This document shows, piece after piece, positions 60,322 to 64,000 of a DNA stretch of 64,000 nucleotides. The position numbers and the translations under genes were made by a program. How positions within the stretch are numbered: position 1 is the first letter of the stretch; each line of letters begins with the position of its first letter. The stretch is taken from contig CP173058.1 of NCBI GenBank assembly GCA_044772875.1, positions 3,038,001 to 3,102,000 of the forward strand. Direction: 5' to 3'. Source of the stretch: Morganella morganii_D (GTDB lineage: Bacteria > Pseudomonadota > Gammaproteobacteria > Enterobacterales > Enterobacteriaceae). The notes under the pieces are model-generated. The model was not told the DNA's origin and made no database searches. It saw only the letters and a program-made list of their open reading frames with translations.

Positions 60322-61224
60322 CTACTGCTTAAGCTTAGGATCAAGGGCATCACGCAATCCGTCGCCCATCAGGTTAAACGCCAGTACGGTCAGTAAAATC
60401 GCCAGGCCCGGGAAGGTCACCACCCACCACGCGCTCTGCGTAAACTGTAAAACATCGGAGAGCATGGTTCCCCACTCCGGTGTCGGCGGCTGTGCGCCCA
60501 TTCCGAGGAAACCTAATGCGGCCATGTCCAGAATGGCGTTGGAGAAACCCAGCGATGCCTGCACAATCAGCGGTGCCAGGCAGTTCGGCAGAATATTGAC
60601 AAACATCTGGCGCACCGGGCCTGCGCCCGCCACCGCAGAAGCAGTCACATAGTCACGGCTCACCTCCGTCAGCACCGCCGCGCGGGTCAGACGGATATAG
60701 TGCGGCAATGCCACGAAAGTCAGTGCCAGCGAGGCGTTAACAATCGACGGGCCGAAAATTGCCACCAGCACCAGTGCCAGCAGCAGGCTCGGCAGTGCCA
60801 GCATAATATCGACGATACGCATGATCAGGGCATCAACCCAGCCGCCGAAATACCCGGCGGCCAGACCAATCACCACACCCAGCAGCAGCGACAGCGCCAC
60901 CACCAGACAGCCGACCAGAAGCGAAAGCCGTGCGCCGAACATCAGGCGCGACAGAATATCGCGGCCGATATCATCGGTACCGAGAATAAACTGCCATGAA
61001 CCGCCTTCCTGCCAGACCGGCGGCTGTAATAAATGTTCACGGAACTGCTCATCCGGCAGATGCGGGGCGAGCAGCGGGGCAAAAATGGCGATCAGCAGCA
61101 TCAGCAGGATATAAACCAGGCCGATCAGCGCGCCTTTATTGCGCCGGAAGTAGTGCCAGAATTCGCGCAGCGGAGAAAGCGGCTCAGGCGCGCGGGTCAC
61201 GGTAGTATTTGTCGTCTCAGACAT
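60322..61224 (-). CDS. dppC: Dipeptide ABC transporter permease DppC
   Basis: 300 residues. An N-terminal hydrophilic start, LREFWHYFRRNKGALIGLVY, leads to about six membrane segments. The EAA-type loop RDYVTASAVAGAGPVRQMF contacts the ATPases. Standard length; 12 bases after dppB. Confidence 0.96.
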   Translation of the reverse strand: MSETTNTTVTRAPEPLSPLREFWHYFRRNKGALIGLVYILLMLLIAIFAPLLAPHLPDEQFREHLLQPPVWQEGGSWQFILGTDDIGRDILSRLMFGARLSLLVGCLVVALSLLLGVVIGLAAGYFGGWVDALIMRIVDIMLALPSLLLALVLVAIFGPSIVNASLALTFVALPHYIRLTRAAVLTEVSRDYVTASAVAGAGPVRQMFVNILPNCLAPLIVQASLGFSNAILDMAALGFLGMGAQPPTPEWGTMLSDVLQFTQSAWWVVTFPGLAILLTVLAFNLMGDGLRDALDPKLKQ

Positions 61225-61236
61225 TGTGCGCTCCTG

Positions 61237-62256
61237 TTATTTTTTATGACGGATCCGCGGGTTAACGACGCCGTAGAGTAAATCCACGCACAGGTTAACC
61301 AGGATAATCAGAATGGCGATCAGCAGAACCCCGCCCTGCACAACCGGATAGTCGCGGCGCTGAAGGGCATCAATCAGCCAGCGGCCGATACCGGGCCAGG
61401 AAAAGATAGTTTCGGTCAGAATTGCCCCGGCCAGCATCACCCCAACCTGTAAGCCGATAACCGTCACCACCGGCAGCAGGGCGTTACGCAGCGCATGCAC
61501 CACAATCACACGGATGCGGCTCAGCCCTTTGGCGCGGGCGGTGCGGATATAATCCTCACCCAGCACTTCCAGCATCGCCGAACGGGTCATACGGACAATC
61601 ACTGCCAGCGGGATGGTGCCGAGCACAATGGACGGCAGGATAAGATGCATCACAGCATCCCGGAAATCCCCGTCCTCACCCCAGATCAGGGTATCAATCA
61701 GCATAAATCCGGTCAGCGGCTGACTGTCATCCAGAAACACACTGTCCGATAACCGCCCCGATACCGGCGTAAGATCGAGATTCACCGACACCAGCATGAT
61801 CAGCATAATGCCCCACCAGAAGATCGGCATGGAATAGCCGGTCAGGGAGATCCCGATAGCTGTGTGATCAAATACCGAACCCCGTTTGACTGCCGCCAGC
61901 ACCCCGACAGGGATCCCGACAGAAATGGCAAAAATCATAGCGCAGGCAGCGAGTTCCAGCGTGGCTTTAAAGCGGGGGACAAACTCTTCCCACACCGGCT
62001 GGCGGCTTTTCAGAGAGAGGCCGAGGTCACCGTGCAGGACACCATTGATATAATGAAGGTACTGTTTCCAGTATGGCTGATCCAGCCCCAGAGCCGCCAT
62101 CAGCTGGGCGTGGCGTTCCGGGGAAATTCCCCGCTCACCCGCCATGATAGTGACCGGGTCTCCCGGGATCAGATGAACAAATATAAACGTCAGTAACGTA
62201 ATACCGATAAACGTCGGTATTACCATCCCGACACGTCGGAGGATAAATTGCAGCAT
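61237..62256 (-). CDS. dppB: Dipeptide ABC transporter permease DppB
   Basis: 339 residues, MLQFILRRVGMVIPTFIGIT, with six membrane segments and the EAA loop LGEDYIRTARAKGLSRIRVI. Same length as E. coli DppB. A 200-base gap with a GC-rich hairpin separates it from dppA, which probably lowers its expression relative to the binding protein. Confidence 0.96.
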   Translation of the reverse strand: MLQFILRRVGMVIPTFIGITLLTFIFVHLIPGDPVTIMAGERGISPERHAQLMAALGLDQPYWKQYLHYINGVLHGDLGLSLKSRQPVWEEFVPRFKATLELAACAMIFAISVGIPVGVLAAVKRGSVFDHTAIGISLTGYSMPIFWWGIMLIMLVSVNLDLTPVSGRLSDSVFLDDSQPLTGFMLIDTLIWGEDGDFRDAVMHLILPSIVLGTIPLAVIVRMTRSAMLEVLGEDYIRTARAKGLSRIRVIVVHALRNALLPVVTVIGLQVGVMLAGAILTETIFSWPGIGRWLIDALQRRDYPVVQGGVLLIAILIILVNLCVDLLYGVVNPRIRHKK

Positions 62257-62406
62257 ATCCCTGTTTCTCTTGTAATGGCCGCTGACAGCGCTCAGGTCAT
62301 AAGACCGGACGAAAGGGAGGACTTTCCCTTTATACTCACACGATGAATAATATTGTTTTAATTATGTGTTCTGCGTCGTCCGTGCAATGCGGTTCGATAC
62401 AGGGTT

Positions 62407-62428
62407 GCCGCCTCCCGGAGGAGGCGGC
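62407..62428 (-). terminator. Intercistronic hairpin dppA-dppB
   Basis: GCCGCCTCC-CGGA-GGAGGCGGC, a 9-bp GC stem with tetraloop but no T-run, 29 bases after dppA. Such hairpins stabilise the upstream mRNA and reduce read-through in binding-protein operons. Confidence 0.65.
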
Positions 62429-62456
62429 AGACCGGTAACACTTATTTCCGGTTTAC

Positions 62457-64000
62457 TTATTTTTCGATAGAGACATTGTCAAAGTGGTGTTTACCCAGCG
62501 GATCCACCACATAGCCTTTCACTTCTTTGCGCACCGGCTCAAAAACCGTGGAGTGAGCAACGATCAGCGCAGGCGCCTGCTCTTTCATCACCACCTGAGC
62601 CTGCTCATACAGCTTGGTACGCTCTTTCGGATCAGCGGTGGTACGTGCCGGCTGAATGATGTTTTCAAAGGACTGATCACACCATTTTGAGTAGTTGGAA
62701 CCCTGCTCTTTGGCTGCACAGCTGAAGAGTGTGGCGAAGAAGTTATCCGGGTCCCCGTTATCACCGGTCCAGCCCATCATGACGGTCTGAGGTTCACCCG
62801 CTTTCGCGCGCTTGAGGTACTCACCCCACTCATAAGTCACAATTTTGGCTTTCACGCCGACTTTCGCCCAGTCTGCCTGGATCATCTCAGCCATACGGCG
62901 GGCATTCGGGTTATACGGACGCTGCACCGGCATCGCCCACAGATCGATTTCAAAGCCGTTTTCCATACCTGCTTCTTTCAGCAGAGCTTTGGCTTTTTCC
63001 GGATCATACGGATAATCGTCGATACTGTTGTTGTAGCCCCACATAGTCGGCGGGATCAGGTTTTTCGCTTTCTGACCTGCGCCCTGATAAACCGCATCAA
63101 TGATGGCATCTTTATTAACAGCCATATTCAGCGCCTGACGAACCTTGACGTTATCCAGCGGTTTTTTCGTGACGTTATAGGAGAGATAGCCGACGTTCAG
63201 GCCCGGCTGCTCTTTCAGGACAATGTTTTTATCCGCGCGCATACGCTCCAGATCTGCCGGGTTCGGGTACGGCATCACCTGACACTCGTTTTTCTGCAAT
63301 TTGGCGTAACGGACAGACGCATCCGGGGTGATGGAGAAGACCAGACGGTCAATTTTCGGTTTGCCGTTCCAGTAATCGTCATTGGCTTTATACAGGATAC
63401 GGGAGTCTTTCTGGTACTGCTGTAACACAAACGGCCCGGTGCCTATCGGGTTCAGATCCACTTTCTCCGGTGTACCGGCTTTCAGCATTTGATCCGCATA
63501 TTCTGCGGAGAGAATTGATGCGAAGTCCATCCCGAGGTTTGCCAGGAACGGCGCTTCAGAGCGGCTCAGCTGAAAACGGACGGTGTTATCATCGACTTTT
63601 TCAACTTTGTCGATGATTTTATCCATATCCATGCCGCTGAAATATTCATAACTGCCGCCGGATACTTTGTGATACGGGTTATCCGGGTTTTTCTGGCGGT
63701 CGAACGTAAAGACCACATCATCCGCATTAAAATCACGGGTCGGTTTGAAATCCTTGCTGCTGTGAAACTTCACCCCTTTGCGCAGATGGAAAGTATAGGT
63801 TTTTCCGTCTTCGCTCACATCCCAGGATTCGGCCAGACCCGGCTCCAGTTCGGTTGTACCGGCCTTAAACTCCACCAGCCGGTTATACAGCGGCACGGAG
63901 CTGGCATCATAGGTGGTTCCCGAGGTAAACAACTGCGGGTTAAACCCTTCCGGTGATCCCTCAGAACAAAAAACCAGCGTTCCCGCCGCATTAACGCTGG
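62457..64000 (-). CDS. dppA: Dipeptide-binding protein DppA (N-terminus outside the window)
   Basis: 514 residues are visible, open to the window edge: the frame continues upstream through LVFCSEGSPEGFNPQLFTSG, typical of mature DppA, so only the signal peptide and a few residues are missing. The SBP_bac_5 fold shows DRQKNPDNPYHKVSGGSYEY and NVGYLSYNVTKKPLDNVKVR. It binds dipeptides in the periplasm for DppBCDF and in E. coli also takes part in chemotaxis and haem uptake. Confidence 0.97.
   Translation of the reverse strand, partial: SVNAAGTLVFCSEGSPEGFNPQLFTSGTTYDASSVPLYNRLVEFKAGTTELEPGLAESWDVSEDGKTYTFHLRKGVKFHSSKDFKPTRDFNADDVVFTFDRQKNPDNPYHKVSGGSYEYFSGMDMDKIIDKVEKVDDNTVRFQLSRSEAPFLANLGMDFASILSAEYADQMLKAGTPEKVDLNPIGTGPFVLQQYQKDSRILYKANDDYWNGKPKIDRLVFSITPDASVRYAKLQKNECQVMPYPNPADLERMRADKNIVLKEQPGLNVGYLSYNVTKKPLDNVKVRQALNMAVNKDAIIDAVYQGAGQKAKNLIPPTMWGYNNSIDDYPYDPEKAKALLKEAGMENGFEIDLWAMPVQRPYNPNARRMAEMIQADWAKVGVKAKIVTYEWGEYLKRAKAGEPQTVMMGWTGDNGDPDNFFATLFSCAAKEQGSNYSKWCDQSFENIIQPARTTADPKERTKLYEQAQVVMKEQAPALIVAHSTVFEPVRKEVKGYVVDPLGKHHFDNVSIEK

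Overview
The window is chromosomal DNA of an enterobacterium, most likely Morganellaceae and probably Morganella. The protein sequences are close to E. coli orthologues. The gene order mixes blocks that in E. coli sit near 75, 79, 87 and 90 min. The assignment comes from recalled protein families and gene order, not from a database search.

Layout. (1) 1-10.7 kb, minus strand: the ribosomal/transcription core rpsL-rpsG-fusA-tuf, then secE-nusG, rplKA, rplJL and the start of rpoB, with tusDCB and a YheO-type regulator upstream. Here the str operon runs through one tuf gene straight into secE, unlike E. coli, where tufA and tufB lie in separate loci. (2) 11-17.8 kb: fkpA, slyX, slyD, yheV, kefB, kefG and the ABC-F gene yheS, in the E. 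coli order. (3) 17.8-24.3 kb: an accessory insertion between yheS and yheT. It holds a transposase remnant, a broken type VI secretion cluster (Hcp fragment, two partial DUF3396/TsiV-like immunity genes, a PAAR gene), the N-acetylmuramate genes murR/murQP with a perfect CRP box, and a LysE-type exporter. (4) 24.3-30.7 kb: yheT, yheU, prkB, yhfA, crp, argD, pabA, ppiA; ppiA has a perfect CpxR box. (5) 31.2-41.4 kb: engB, a Tse2-like toxin with a small partner gene, the Spot 42 sRNA, a second peptide deformylase, tandem ERIC-like repeats, polA, dsbA, srkA, yihD, a fused mobA-mobB, hdeB and idi. (6) 41.9-48.2 kb: a complete ecpABCDE common-pilus operon without ecpR. (7) 48.2-57.3 kb: gor, rlmJ, yqjC, a lipoprotein, yihY, a three-gene operon (exported ammonia-lyase-like protein lacking the MIO triad, tautomerase, serine hydrolase), and yhjJ. 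(8) 57.4-64 kb: a HmsP/PdeK-like sensor that has lost its GGDEF-EAL output, and the dppABCDF dipeptide transporter, with dppA running off the end.

Most of the window is housekeeping. The candidates for something less described are the Tse2-like/small-partner pair between engB and spf, the MIO-less lyase/tautomerase/serine hydrolase operon, the scrambled Hcp-DUF3396-PAAR remnant and the headless PdeK-like protein.
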